Shown here: positions 26,025-34,990 of the stretch, piece by piece
How positions within the stretch are numbered: position 1 is the stretch's first letter
Layout: each line of letters opens with the position of its first letter
NCBI GenBank assembly: GCA_035498555.1
Contig: DATKAB010000060.1
Coordinates: 1-51,078 of the forward strand
From: Candidatus Sulfotelmatobacter sp.
Lineage (GTDB): Bacteria > Eisenbacteria > RBG-16-71-46
Reading direction: 5' to 3'
DNA length: 51,078 bases
Made by a program: the position numbers and the translations under genes
The notes under the pieces: generated by a model
Told to the model about the DNA's origin: nothing
Database searches by the model: none
The model's input: only the letters and a program-made list of their open reading frames with translations

Positions 26025-27649
26025 CACAGCTCCAGCACGGCGTGCTCGAGCACGCCTTCGGCGAGCCGGCGCGCGTGCTCGGCGGCCAGCTCCTTCAACT
26101 CGTCGGCCACCGCGCGCCCGCGATACGCGACCACCTCCAGCGAGGCGAGGCGGCGCTCCTGAAGCTTGTCGCCGGGCAACAGGTAGTAGCGAAGGCGCAG
26201 CCATTCGGGATGCTGGCGCTCGAGCTTGTGGCGCACCTTGCCGGTCAGCCCCTCGAGCAGCCGCTGGAACTGGAAGTCGACCTTGCCGCGCGCCGATTCC
26301 ACCATCTGCGGCAAACTGGGATCCAGCGAACGCGCGGCGTCGGCGAATTCGGCGAGCCCCTCGAGGGTGGCGCGGTGGGCACGCTCGAGCGCCGCTCGCG
26401 GGCCCGCCGGCACCTCGCGCTCGGCGAACCCGCGCAGCACACCGTCCGCGTCCGCCACCACCGCGAACGGATCGGCGCCCGCCTGCTCGAGCAGCTCGAT
26501 CGCGGCCGGCGGCATCCAGGTCGCCGACAGCCGCGGCACCGGACAGGCCGGGACCACCTCGAGCGCCTCGAAGGCCTCGCGGAGCTGCGCCAGATAGGCG
26601 AGCTCGCCCGGTCCACACGCCATCGCCACCGTCGGCAGCACGGCGTCTTGCACCTCGGGCCTCAGGGCGACACTTGGACTCAGAGTCATCCGGTGCCGGC
26701 TGGAATCCGCGAGCGCCTCGTTCAGGTCGCACTTCCGGCGCACGCCGTTCTCGATCGCGAATACGAACGAATCGAGGGCGCTGTCGGCGAGCGCGCGATG
26801 AGCGCCACGGCGTTCGAGCTCGTCGCCGGCCGCGCGCACGCGTGCGCCGATCGTGTCGGCTCGCGCGAGATAGCGATCGATCACCGGGCGCGCCGCCTCG
26901 CGGAACGCAGCCAGGCGCGGGTCCACCACCACCAGGCCGTCGCCGGCGAACAACTGCAGCATCAGCGCGCCGTGTGCCTCGCCGAAGTCGCGAGCGCCCT
27001 GACGGGCCGCGGCCAGCAGCCCTCCGGTCTCGGCGACGTGCGGCAGCCCCGCCCACACCCTCATCGCCTCGGTCTCGAGCGCGCGGAGCGAATCGAGCCC
27101 GATGTGACCCACCAGCCCGCCCTCGACGCGGGCCTCGTCGGGCAGCGCCAGCTCGCGCAGGGTCAGCCCGGAATCCGCGAGCGAGGCGCCGCGGATCTCG
27201 GCGAAATCGGAATCCTCGCCGTGCATCCAGAACACCGGCACGCAGGGAACGCCCGTGCGCCGCTCGACTTCGATGGCGAGCCCCAGCGTCGCCGCGGTCT
27301 TGTGCAGCGAGTACAGCGGACCCCCGAGTGGCGCGGGCTGCTGGCCGGCGATCGCCGCCACGGCCTCTCCGCGCGCCAGCCGGTCGAGATTGGCGAGGGT
27401 GGCGCCGGAAGCACCCAGACGGCGATGCAGCTCGAGCAGCTCGCGCGCCAGCGCCGCCGGCAGCGGACCGCGCTTGCGTTCGGCCAGCTGGCGCAGCGCG
27501 CCGGTGTTGGACCACAGAGTCGCGAATCGTTGCACCGCGAGCGCCCCGCCCCGCGCGATCTGATCCGCGAGCGGATCGTAAAGTCGGTCCCAAGGCGGCT
27601 CGATCGAGGCCGGAACCCGGGCGCGAACGGTGAGCGTGCGCGTGCTCAT
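26024..27649 (-). CDS. bshC: Putative cysteine ligase BshC (bacillithiol step 3)
   Basis: A 541-residue BshC, adding cysteine to GlcN-malate to complete bacillithiol. Family signatures include IAGQQPAPLGGPLYSLHK, the nucleotide-like site VPVFWMHGEDSDFAEI, RPEVQDAVLPTVAMACGPGE and ELAYLAQLREAFE, then a C-terminal coiled coil. Length matches the family (about 540). The ATG at 27649 (MSTRTL) is chosen over one 60 bases upstream because the extension lacks family features; no clear ribosome site. It is the first gene of the operon bshC-bshB-bshA-DUF1611-epimerase-kinase. Confidence 0.95.
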   Translation of the reverse strand: MSTRTLTVRARVPASIEPPWDRLYDPLADQIARGGALAVQRFATLWSNTGALRQLAERKRGPLPAALARELLELHRRLGASGATLANLDRLARGEAVAAIAGQQPAPLGGPLYSLHKTAATLGLAIEVERRTGVPCVPVFWMHGEDSDFAEIRGASLADSGLTLRELALPDEARVEGGLVGHIGLDSLRALETEAMRVWAGLPHVAETGGLLAAARQGARDFGEAHGALMLQLFAGDGLVVVDPRLAAFREAARPVIDRYLARADTIGARVRAAGDELERRGAHRALADSALDSFVFAIENGVRRKCDLNEALADSSRHRMTLSPSVALRPEVQDAVLPTVAMACGPGELAYLAQLREAFEALEVVPACPVPRLSATWMPPAAIELLEQAGADPFAVVADADGVLRGFAEREVPAGPRAALERAHRATLEGLAEFADAARSLDPSLPQMVESARGKVDFQFQRLLEGLTGKVRHKLERQHPEWLRLRYYLLPGDKLQERRLASLEVVAYRGRAVADELKELAAEHARRLAEGVLEHAVLEL

Positions 27650-28013
27650 CCGGCCAACGGCGGACACGAGGGGCGCAAAGCGGACCGGCGAAGGGCAACC
27701 TCGAGGCAACGGAGCATCGGAGGCGGCATCTTAGGCTCTGTTCGAGAATGCCGCACGGGCCCGGACGGGAATGACCGTCCGCGCTTCATTGCCAGTCGTC
27801 GACAGCCGAGCCACCGCCAGTCTCCTCCTCGCGCTTTGCCCCGCCAGTCATTCCCGCTCGGCGTGCTCGCGGGGCATTCTCAGCCAGAGCCTAGCCCGAA
27901 GCGCTCGCCAGCCGCCACCGCGCCCGCCGGCACCCCGGGCGCCGCGACTCGGCGCCGGATCGCCCGCATCCTTGACGCTCTCCTCGCGCTTCCGACAATA
28001 TCGCCCGCCCGCC
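27650..28013. promoter_or_regulatory. Divergent intergenic region between bshC and the antiporter gene
   Basis: This 364-base gap holds no convincing gene. For bshC, a TAAGAT -10-like box lies at 27733-27728 (minus strand), about 79 bases from the start, with a weak -35. For the antiporter gene, TTGACG (27972-27977), 18 bases and CAATAT (27996-28001) precede the ATG at 28014 by 12 bases. I see no operator repeat. Confidence 0.4.
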
Positions 28014-29177
28014 ATGGATCCCAATGGCCTGATGCCCGATGACGTGCGACGCTCGGCGCTGCACGCGTTGTGGACCTTTCCTTCGATCCTGGCCAGCGCC
28101 TTCGTGGTGGCCTGGGGCGCGGAGGCGGCCCAGTTCTTCGTCTCGCAGGGCCTGGCGCTGGCGCTGCTCGCCTGGGTTCAAGTGCTTCCGGAATTCGCCG
28201 TCGAGGCGGTGATTGCCTGGCACCGCGACATTCCGCTCATGACCGCGAATTTCACCGGCGCGCTGCGGCTGTTGACCGGGCTCGGCTGGCCGACGATCTG
28301 GCTGGTGTCGGCGTTCACCCGGCGCAGCCACGGCGAGCGCTTCTGGGACCCGATCCGGCTCGACGAGGAGCATGCGGCCGAAGTGGTCGGACTCGCCCCG
28401 GCGTTGCTCTATTTCGTCTGGATCATCGCGCGCGGATCCATCGGACTGGCGGACGCGGCGGTCTTGATCGGACTCTACGCATCGTATCTCGTGTTCCTGA
28501 ATCGCCTGCCGTCGCGCGAACGCGAGGCGCTGGACGACGCCGAGGCTCCGGTGCGCGCCGTGATGTCGCTGCCTTCACGGCTGCGCGCGGTCACGATCGT
28601 CGCCCTGTTCCTGGCCGGCGGCGGCGCCCTCTACCTGGTGGCGCATCCGTTCCTCGAGAGCACGCTGGCGCTGGCGACGGTGCTGGGCGTTTCGCAGTTC
28701 GTGTTCGTGCAGTGGGTCGCCCCCTTCCTCTCCGAGTTTCCGGAGTTCGTCACCACCACCTACTGGGCGCGCTCCCACGGCAAGGGCGGCATGGCGCTGA
28801 TGAACATGGCCAGCTCCAACATCAATCAATGGACGGTGCTGGCGGCGATGATCCCGATCGTCTATTCGCTGTCGCTGGGGGCTCCTTCGTCGGTGCCGCT
28901 CGAGGAGCACCGCGTCGAGCTGTGGCTGACGCTGCTCCAGGGGACGCTCGGGCTCGTGATCCTCTGCAACTTCACCTTCGAGGCCTACGAGGCCCTCGGT
29001 CTCCTCGCCGCCTGGGTCGCGCAATTCCTGCGCCCGGACTGGCGCGAGGAGATGGTGGCCGTGTACGCGATCTGGCTCGCCGTCGAGCTGGTCAGCACCC
29101 TGTGGCGGCCGGGGCGGCTGCGGGCCTTCCAGGTGTTTCCGCAGCTCTGGAATCAGGCCGCGCGCCCGAGGGCCTGA
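28014..29177 (+). CDS. Sodium/calcium exchanger-like cation antiporter (CaCA superfamily)
   Basis: A 387-residue membrane protein with about ten helices and two inverted repeats typical of CaCA antiporters. The alpha-repeat motifs are visible as VLPEFAVEAVIAW (residues ~58-70) and FLSEFPEFVTTTYWARS (~240-256), each carrying the acidic residue that binds the cation, followed by N-rich turns (MTANFTGALRL and MNMASSNINQWT). It probably exchanges Ca2+ for Na+ or H+. The ATG at 28014 starts the domain; the frame upstream to 27771 looks non-coding. No Shine-Dalgarno; it ends 9 bases from the convergent murJ. Confidence 0.87.
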   Translation: MDPNGLMPDDVRRSALHALWTFPSILASAFVVAWGAEAAQFFVSQGLALALLAWVQVLPEFAVEAVIAWHRDIPLMTANFTGALRLLTGLGWPTIWLVSAFTRRSHGERFWDPIRLDEEHAAEVVGLAPALLYFVWIIARGSIGLADAAVLIGLYASYLVFLNRLPSREREALDDAEAPVRAVMSLPSRLRAVTIVALFLAGGGALYLVAHPFLESTLALATVLGVSQFVFVQWVAPFLSEFPEFVTTTYWARSHGKGGMALMNMASSNINQWTVLAAMIPIVYSLSLGAPSSVPLEEHRVELWLTLLQGTLGLVILCNFTFEAYEALGLLAAWVAQFLRPDWREEMVAVYAIWLAVELVSTLWRPGRLRAFQVFPQLWNQAARPRA

Positions 29178-29186
29178 ACCCCGGGA

Positions 29187-30803
29187 TCAGCGCGGCGCAA
29201 TCCGCCGCCGCAACGCGGCGCCAATCTCGGCCAGCGCTCCCAGCTCTTCGACCTTGAGCAGGCGCAGGAACGCGTAACCCGCCCCGACCAGGATCAGGGC
29301 GCCGGCGGCGACCGTCAGCCCCGAGCCGGTCCAACCGTGGTGCCAGCGCCGGCCGAGCAGCACGAGCATGCCGCCCGCCAGCGCCGCGATGCCGAGCGAA
29401 GCGAGCGCGACGCGCAGCAGCGTGCCGAGGATCCGCCGGCCTTCGAGCGGCCCGATCCGGTTCCGCAGGTAGAACGCGAGCTGCACGAGGTTGCCGATCG
29501 AGGTCACCGAGGTGGCGAGCGCGAGGCCCATGTGGCCCAACCCGAGCCCGCGCCACGGGCCGATGAAGAGCAGGTTGAGCCCGAGGTTGATGGCGACCGC
29601 GACGAAGCTGGCCTGCACCGGCACCCGCGTCTCGCCCAGAGCGTAGAAGGTGCGCGTGAACACCCCGACCGCGGCGAAGGCCGGCAGCCCGATGCAGTAC
29701 ATGCGGAGCGCGCCGGCGGTACGCAGCGTGTCGCGGGCGTGGAAGCGGCCGTGTTCGAACAGCAGCGCGATCACCGGCTCGGCCATCACCGCCAGCCACA
29801 CCGCGGCCGGCACCGTCAGCAGGAACAGCAGGCGAACCGTCGACGACAGCGTGCGCTTCAGGCCCGGCATGTCCTGACGCACCGCGGCGCGCGACAGATC
29901 GGTCATGCTCACGGTGGCGAGCGCGACGCCGAACACCCCGATCGGCAGCTGCATCAACCGGAACGCATAGTAGAGCCACGAGACGCTGCCCTGCTCGAGA
30001 TGGGTGGCGATGATGGTGCTGACCATCTGATTGAGCTGGGTTGCCGACAGGCCCACCATTGCCGGCACCATCAGCGACGCCATCCGTTGGACCCCGGGGT
30101 CGCGGCGCGGCCACTCGGGGCGCAGCCGGAAGCCGAGCGCGTGCAGCGAAGGAATCTGCCAGCCGAACTGGAGCGCCCCGCCGATCAGCACCCCCACGGC
30201 CATGCCGAGGATGGCGGGTTGCCCGAGCGCGGTCGCGATCGGGATGCAGGCGAGCCCCCCCAGCACCATGCCGACGTTGAGCAGCGTGGGCGCGAACGCC
30301 GGAACTCCGAAGCGCCCGCGCGCGTTCAACATGCCCATCGCCACCGCGGCCAGGGCGACGATCGGGAGAAACGGCAGCATCACGCGGGTGAGCAGCACGG
30401 TCAGCTCGAGCTTGCCCGGGATCTTCTCGAACCCGCCCGCGAACAGCCGCACCAGCGGCGTGGCGAAGACGCCGGCCAGCAGGCAGATCGTCCCGAGCAC
30501 CGCCGCCAGCCACGCCATCACCTGGCGGCCCAGCGCCCAGGAGGCCTGATCGCCGCGGTTCAGGTGCGCTTCGGTGAAGGTCGGCACGAATGCCGAGGAC
30601 ATCGCGCCCTCGGCGAACAGATCGCGCAACAGGTTGGGGATACGGAACGCGACGTTGAATGCATCCGTCGCGAACCCGGCTCCGAACAACGAGGCCATCA
30701 CCTGATCACGGATCAAACCCGCCACGCGCGACAGCAGCGTGGCCGCGCCGACCACGCCGGCGCTACGCGCGACCCGCGCTTCTTCGCTGCCGGTCGTTGT
30801 CAT
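29187..30803 (-). CDS. murJ: Lipid II flippase MurJ
   Basis: A 538-residue MOP-superfamily flippase with 14 predicted helices, moving lipid II across the inner membrane for peptidoglycan synthesis. Conserved segments are LLSRVAGLIRDQVMASLFG, DAFNVAFRIPNLLRDLFAEGAMSSAFVPTF (shown in part), MLPFLPIVALAAVAMGMLNARGRF and LPIGVFGVALATVSMTDLSR. It is transcribed away from uppP with only 30 bases between starts; both serve the undecaprenyl-carrier cycle of wall synthesis. A TAGCAT box (30822-30817) lies 13 bases before the ATG. Confidence 0.95.
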   Translation of the reverse strand: MTTTGSEEARVARSAGVVGAATLLSRVAGLIRDQVMASLFGAGFATDAFNVAFRIPNLLRDLFAEGAMSSAFVPTFTEAHLNRGDQASWALGRQVMAWLAAVLGTICLLAGVFATPLVRLFAGGFEKIPGKLELTVLLTRVMLPFLPIVALAAVAMGMLNARGRFGVPAFAPTLLNVGMVLGGLACIPIATALGQPAILGMAVGVLIGGALQFGWQIPSLHALGFRLRPEWPRRDPGVQRMASLMVPAMVGLSATQLNQMVSTIIATHLEQGSVSWLYYAFRLMQLPIGVFGVALATVSMTDLSRAAVRQDMPGLKRTLSSTVRLLFLLTVPAAVWLAVMAEPVIALLFEHGRFHARDTLRTAGALRMYCIGLPAFAAVGVFTRTFYALGETRVPVQASFVAVAINLGLNLLFIGPWRGLGLGHMGLALATSVTSIGNLVQLAFYLRNRIGPLEGRRILGTLLRVALASLGIAALAGGMLVLLGRRWHHGWTGSGLTVAAGALILVGAGYAFLRLLKVEELGALAEIGAALRRRIAPR

Positions 30804-30825
30804 GTGCGGGACCGCATGCTAGCGT
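30797..30825 (+). promoter_or_regulatory. Promoter of uppP, overlapping the murJ -10 box
   Basis: TTGTCA (30797-30802), 17 bases, TAGCGT (30820-30825), then 8 bases to the ATG at 30834. The minus-strand TAGCAT for murJ (30822-30817) shares the GCTAGC core, so the two divergent -10 boxes overlap and would compete. The -35 lies over the murJ start codon. Confidence 0.6.
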
Positions 30826-30833
30826 GCCGCGCC

Positions 30834-31640
30834 ATGGTTTCCCCGGTGACGCCGATTCAGGCGGCAGTGCTCGGTGTGGTGCAGGGCCTCACCGAATTCC
30901 TTCCGGTTTCGAGCAGCGCGCATCTCTACGTGGTTCCCACCCTGCTTGGCTGGCCGTACGCGGGCGTGGCGTTCGACGTGGCGCTTCACTGGGGCACTCT
31001 GTTCGCGCTGCTGGTGGCGTTCGCCGGCGACTGGTGGCGGCTGGTGACCGGGTTGTTCGCGCGGAATACGCCGCGCCAGCGGGAGTCCTTCGATCTGCTC
31101 GCCAAGCTGGCGGCGGCCAGCGTGCCGGGCGCGGTGGCCGGATACCTGCTGCAGGATCTCGCCGAGACCCGGCTTCGAGCGCTTCCGATCCAGGCGGTGA
31201 TGCTGCTGGTGTTCGGCGCGCTGCTGTGGGCGGTGGATCGCTTCGCGCCGCCCGGCCGGCGCGAGGAATCGCCCGGCTGGCTTGCCAGCATCGGCGTGGG
31301 CTTCGCGCAGGCGCTGGCGCTGGTGCCGGGAGTGTCGCGCTCCGGGATCACCATGACCGCCGGACGCGCGGTGGGCATGGACCGCGTCTCATCGGCGCGC
31401 TTCTCGTTCCTGCTCGCGACGCCGATTACCTTCGGCGCCGGGCTGCTCGAGCTGCGCCACGTGCCGCACACCATTCCCGCTTCGACGCTGGCGATTGGAG
31501 TGCTGTTCTCGGCGGTGACGGGGCTGCTGGCCATCCGTGGCCTCCTGCGTTGGCTGAGTCGCGCCGGGTTCGGCGCGTTCTTCGTCTACCGCGCCGCGCT
31601 CGCTCTGTTCATCTTCATTCGTCTTCGGAACGCCGGCTGA
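30834..31640 (+). CDS. uppP: Undecaprenyl-diphosphatase (BacA type)
   Basis: A 268-residue integral membrane phosphatase that recycles undecaprenyl pyrophosphate to the monophosphate carrier. Both signature motifs are present: VVQGLTEFLPVSSSAH (residues ~16-31) and PGVSRSGITM (~164-173), with eight hydrophobic segments. The ATG at 30834 has a promoter directly upstream and no ribosome site. The last 26 bases overlap the 3' end of the convergent ECF sigma gene. Confidence 0.95.
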   Translation: MVSPVTPIQAAVLGVVQGLTEFLPVSSSAHLYVVPTLLGWPYAGVAFDVALHWGTLFALLVAFAGDWWRLVTGLFARNTPRQRESFDLLAKLAAASVPGAVAGYLLQDLAETRLRALPIQAVMLLVFGALLWAVDRFAPPGRREESPGWLASIGVGFAQALALVPGVSRSGITMTAGRAVGMDRVSSARFSFLLATPITFGAGLLELRHVPHTIPASTLAIGVLFSAVTGLLAIRGLLRWLSRAGFGAFFVYRAALALFIFIRLRNAG

Positions 31641-32310
31641 GCTCTTTCGCGCGTCGCGCGATCTTGCCCGCGAAGTGGCGATTGAGACGATCGCGCAGCT
31701 GGATTCGAGCGCGATGCAGCCGCGACTTGACCGCCGCGACGCTCAGCGACAGGGCGTCGGCGACCTCGGCATTCGATTCCTCGAGCCAGTCGCGCCGGAA
31801 GAACACCACCTTCAGATCCTCGGGCAGCTGGTCCACCGCCTGCACCAGCACCTCCCACGTCTCGCGGTCCTCGAGCTGATCCTCGGGAATCTGCGACCAG
31901 TCGGCGAGCTCCATGGGCTGGAGGTCGTCGTCCCGGCTCTGCGATTGCTCGAGCGACACATGGCCTTCGCGGCGCTTCCGGTACTTCATCAGCGCGGCAT
32001 TGGTGGTGATGCGGTAGAGCCAGGTCGAGAAGGTGGACTCGGCCTTGAAGTTCTTGAGCCCGCGAAACGCCGAGAGAAATGCGTCCTGGAGCGCCTCGGC
32101 CGCGTCTTCTTCGTGGCGAAGGATCTTGAACGCCAGCCGGTAGACCTTGTCGCGGTAGCGCCTCACCAGCTCGTCGAACGCGCGGGAATCGCCGCGCTGC
32201 GTGCGCACCACCAGCTGCGCGTCGGGCAGCTCGTGGTAGGCGGCCGAGGCGATCGGCGGCGGAACTCCGGCCGCGCCGTCATTCGACGACGGGTCGCGTC
32301 CCGAGTTCAC
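31615..32310 (-). CDS. ECF-type RNA polymerase sigma factor
   Basis: A 231-residue extracytoplasmic-function sigma factor. Sigma-2 is clear (AFDELVRRYRDKVYRLAFKI, DAAEALQDAFLSAFRGL, STFSTWLYRITTNAALMKYR), then a linker, then sigma-4 (LPEDLKVVFFRRDWLEESNAEVADAL, SVAAVKSRLHRARIQLRDRL, given in part). The GTG at 32310 overlaps the amidohydrolase stop by 4 bases (GTGA); the N-terminal ~30 residues look disordered and a later start is possible. No anti-sigma factor is adjacent, which is unusual, because its 3' end abuts the convergent uppP. The regulon is unknown. Confidence 0.9.
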   Translation of the reverse strand: MNSGRDPSSNDGAAGVPPPIASAAYHELPDAQLVVRTQRGDSRAFDELVRRYRDKVYRLAFKILRHEEDAAEALQDAFLSAFRGLKNFKAESTFSTWLYRITTNAALMKYRKRREGHVSLEQSQSRDDDLQPMELADWSQIPEDQLEDRETWEVLVQAVDQLPEDLKVVFFRRDWLEESNAEVADALSLSVAAVKSRLHRARIQLRDRLNRHFAGKIARRAKELSRRSEDE

Positions 32311-33938
32311 GATGCCACCTGGATGGCGCGGCCCGCGGGCTTCGGCGCCGGTTCGGTGGCCTCGTGAACGACCTGGCCTTCGAGCACCGTCAGCCGCGGC
32401 CGCGCCAGGGCGAGCGCGTCGCGCTGCAAGGCATGCAGGTCGGCGTCCCACACCACCAGGTCGGCCGGTGAGCCGATCGCAATTCTTCCCAGCCGCGGCC
32501 ACTGGCCGGCGGCCCGGGCCGGTCCCTCGGTGTATCCGGTGAGCGCCTGATCGAGTGTGAGGGTCTGCGCGGCGAGCCAGGGTACGCCCGGGTCGCCGGG
32601 GGCGCGGCGCGTCACCGCGGCGTGGAGCCCGAGCGAGGGATCGGGTGGCTCGACCGGCGCGTCGGCACCCAGCGCCAGCCGCGCGCCGGCCGACAGCAGA
32701 GAGCGCGCCGGGTACGCCCGATCGGTGCGATCCGGCCAGGCGCGCGCCACCAGCTCCCGGTCGGCCACGGCGTGCGAAGGCTGAAGACTCGCGATCACGC
32801 CCAGGGCCGCGAAGCGGGCCACATCCGCCTCGCGAATCAGCTGCACGTGCTCGATGCGCGGCGGAAGCGGCGGCCTGCGAATCCTCTCTCCCGCGGCTTC
32901 GATCGCGTCGAGCGCGTGGGCCACCGCACGATCGCCGATCGCGTGGATCGCGATCGCCAGCCCGGCCGAGGCGGCGCGCCCCACCAGCTCGCGCAACTCG
33001 GCCGGCCCGATCAGCTCCATGCCTCGATCCGTGCTGCCCGCGTAAGGTTCGAACACCGCCGCGGTGCGCGAGCCGAGCGTGCCGTCGGCGAACAGCTTGA
33101 TCGCGCCGACGCGAAACCAGTCGTCGCCGAGTCCGCTGGCGAGTCCCAGCTCGCCAGCCGCGTCGAGTCCCGCGTGAGCGAGGTGCATGAGCACCCGCAC
33201 GCGACTCCCCGCGCCGCCCGTCAGCCGCCGGGCCAGCCGATGGGCGCGCGGGCCCTCGAACGAATGGACGCCGGTGACTCCCCAGGCCAGCAGCCGCGCC
33301 GAGGCGCGGCCGAGCCGTTCCAGATCGGCCTCGTCGTCCTCGGAGGCCAGGAGCTCGGCGACCAGACGCACCGCGTGCTCGCGCAGCACGCCGGTCGGTT
33401 CGCCGTTGGAGTCGCGCTCGATCCGGCCGCCGGCCGGGTCGGGCGTCGCACGGGTGATGCCGGCGCGGCGCAGGGCCTCGCCGTTGACCCACAGCGCGTG
33501 GAAATCGTGGCTGTGCAGCAGCACCGGTCGGCGCGGCGCGGCGCGATCGAGCGCATCGCGGCGTGGCGGCACCGGCCACTCGTTCTCGTCCCAGCCCCGG
33601 CCGATCAGCGCCTCATCGCCTGGCCGGGCGGCGGCGAATCGCTCGACCCGGCGCGCCACTTCGTCACTCGATCGAGCGTCGCGCAGCGGGATCTGGTCGA
33701 GCGCGCGCGCCCACTCGAGCAAATGGATGTGGGCGTCGGTGAGCCCGGGGGTGAGTGTGGTGCCGCGCGCATCCACGACCCGCGTGCCCTCCCCGATCCA
33801 GGCGTCGAGCCCGTGCGAAGGACCGAGTGCGCGAACGCGCCCGTCGCGGACGGCGACGGCGTCGGCGCCGGGCCGCAGCGCGCCCTCGGACCACACGCGC
33901 GCGTTGCGGATCACCAGATCCGCCCGTTCAGAAGTCAC
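32307..33938 (-). CDS. Amidohydrolase family protein (YtcJ-like)
   Basis: A 543-residue metal-dependent amidohydrolase of the YtcJ / amidohydrolase-3 branch. The N-terminal composite domain is followed by the metal motif [11 protein letters not shown], then [56 protein letters not shown] and the C-terminal ADLVVWD. Substrates of this branch are mostly unknown (imides, cyclic ureas, N-acyl compounds). The GTG at 33938 overlaps the FAH-hydrolase stop by 4 bases. The gene lies between a FAH hydrolase and an ECF sigma gene, all coupled, suggesting a small catabolic operon carrying its own regulator. Confidence 0.88.
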   Translation of the reverse strand: MTSERADLVIRNARVWSEGALRPGADAVAVRDGRVRALGPSHGLDAWIGEGTRVVDARGTTLTPGLTDAHIHLLEWARALDQIPLRDARSSDEVARRVERFAAARPGDEALIGRGWDENEWPVPPRRDALDRAAPRRPVLLHSHDFHALWVNGEALRRAGITRATPDPAGGRIERDSNGEPTGVLREHAVRLVAELLASEDDEADLERLGRASARLLAWGVTGVHSFEGPRAHRLARRLTGGAGSRVRVLMHLAHAGLDAAGELGLASGLGDDWFRVGAIKLFADGTLGSRTAAVFEPYAGSTDRGMELIGPAELRELVGRAASAGLAIAIHAIGDRAVAHALDAIEAAGERIRRPPLPPRIEHVQLIREADVARFAALGVIASLQPSHAVADRELVARAWPDRTDRAYPARSLLSAGARLALGADAPVEPPDPSLGLHAAVTRRAPGDPGVPWLAAQTLTLDQALTGYTEGPARAAGQWPRLGRIAIGSPADLVVWDADLHALQRDALALARPRLTVLEGQVVHEATEPAPKPAGRAIQVAS

Positions 33939-34729
33939 CTTGCCGCCTCGACTCGATTGCTGAGCACCCCGATCCCCTCGACTTCGACCTCGATCACGTC
34001 TCCGGGAACGACCGGCGCGACGCCGGCCGGCGTCCCGGTGGCGATCACGTCGCCCGGCTCCAGGGTCATGATTCGCGAGATATGCGCGATCAGAATCGGT
34101 ATGGGAAAGATGAGGTCCGAGGTGTTGCCCAGCTGGCGGCGTTCGCCGTTGACGCGGCACTCGACGCGAAGCCCCTCGGGACCCAGATCCACCGCGAGCC
34201 ACGGGCCCAGAGGCGCGAAGGTATCGAAGCCTTTGGCCCTTGTCCATTGGCCGTCCTCGCGCTGGTGATTGCGCGCGCTGACGTCATTGAAGCACGTATA
34301 TCCGGCGACGAAATCGAGCGCGTCACGCTCGGAAACCGCTCGGGCGCGCCGCGCGATCACCACGGCCAGCTCGGCCTCGGGATCGAGCCGCGTGACGCTC
34401 GGCGGATAGCGAATCGCCTCGCCGCTCGCGATCACGGCACTCGGCGGCTTGAGGAAGATCAGCGGCTCCCTGGGGACCTCGCCGCCTCCGGGGATCACGG
34501 TGGTGCTCTCGGCGACGTGCGCGCGATAGTTGAGTCCCACGCAGACGATCTTGGTCGGCACGGCGGGCGGCAGGAGCGTCCATGCGCCCGGCTTCAGCCG
34601 TTCGCCGGTGGCGCGGCCGTCGTTCCAGGGTTCGGCGTCGAGCAGCTCGAGATCCTCGCCGCTCGAGCGCGCGAAGCACACCCGGCCGTTGGCTCGAACG
34701 CGGAGAATTCTGCCGGGAGGAGTCGCCAT
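33935..34729 (-). CDS. Fumarylacetoacetate hydrolase (FAH) family protein
   Basis: A 264-residue FAH-fold hydrolase/decarboxylase/isomerase acting on beta-dicarbonyl or hydroxyhexadienoate-type compounds. It has an N-terminal FAH_N-like stretch, [24 protein letters not shown], the metal-binding ExE in [34 protein letters not shown] and the C-terminal [15 protein letters not shown]. The ATG at 34729 starts the domain. It is the first gene of the three-gene operon with amidohydrolase and ECF sigma; a CATCAT sequence 8 bases before the start is the only -10 candidate. Confidence 0.9.
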   Translation of the reverse strand: MATPPGRILRVRANGRVCFARSSGEDLELLDAEPWNDGRATGERLKPGAWTLLPPAVPTKIVCVGLNYRAHVAESTTVIPGGGEVPREPLIFLKPPSAVIASGEAIRYPPSVTRLDPEAELAVVIARRARAVSERDALDFVAGYTCFNDVSARNHQREDGQWTRAKGFDTFAPLGPWLAVDLGPEGLRVECRVNGERRQLGNTSDLIFPIPILIAHISRIMTLEPGDVIATGTPAGVAPVVPGDVIEVEVEGIGVLSNRVEAAR

Positions 34730-34952
34730 GGCGCGCGATGATGGCACATCGAGGAGGCGCGCTCGAACGAGGGAGGAGGCCCCCGTCCTGTCCGTGAAGC
34801 GCTTCAGCGAGCCCGAAACGATGGCACGTCCACTTCGCTTTCATGACGCGCCGGCGCAGTATCACAGGATGAACAGGAGGCCTCGCTCCGGGGTCGGAGT
34901 CTCGATGGGAGCGTGACCTCGGGTCAAGAAAAAAATCGGAACTTCCTGTGAA

Positions 34953-34981
34953 TTGCGCGACGTCCATGCGTCTGTTAGCTT
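34953..34981 (+). promoter_or_regulatory. Promoter of the nucleotide-sugar dehydrogenase gene
   Basis: TTGCGC (34953-34958), 17 bases, TAGCTT (34976-34981), then 9 bases to the ATG at 34991. No ribosome site follows; a leaderless mRNA is likely. An A-tract at 34928-34935 just upstream resembles an UP element. Confidence 0.5.
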
Positions 34982-34990
34982 GCGCGCCGC

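Noticed and set aside
25308-27698. A 796-codon frame that could look like a long bshB fusion
   Set aside because: Only the last 238 residues are BshB; the rest is bshC read out of frame.
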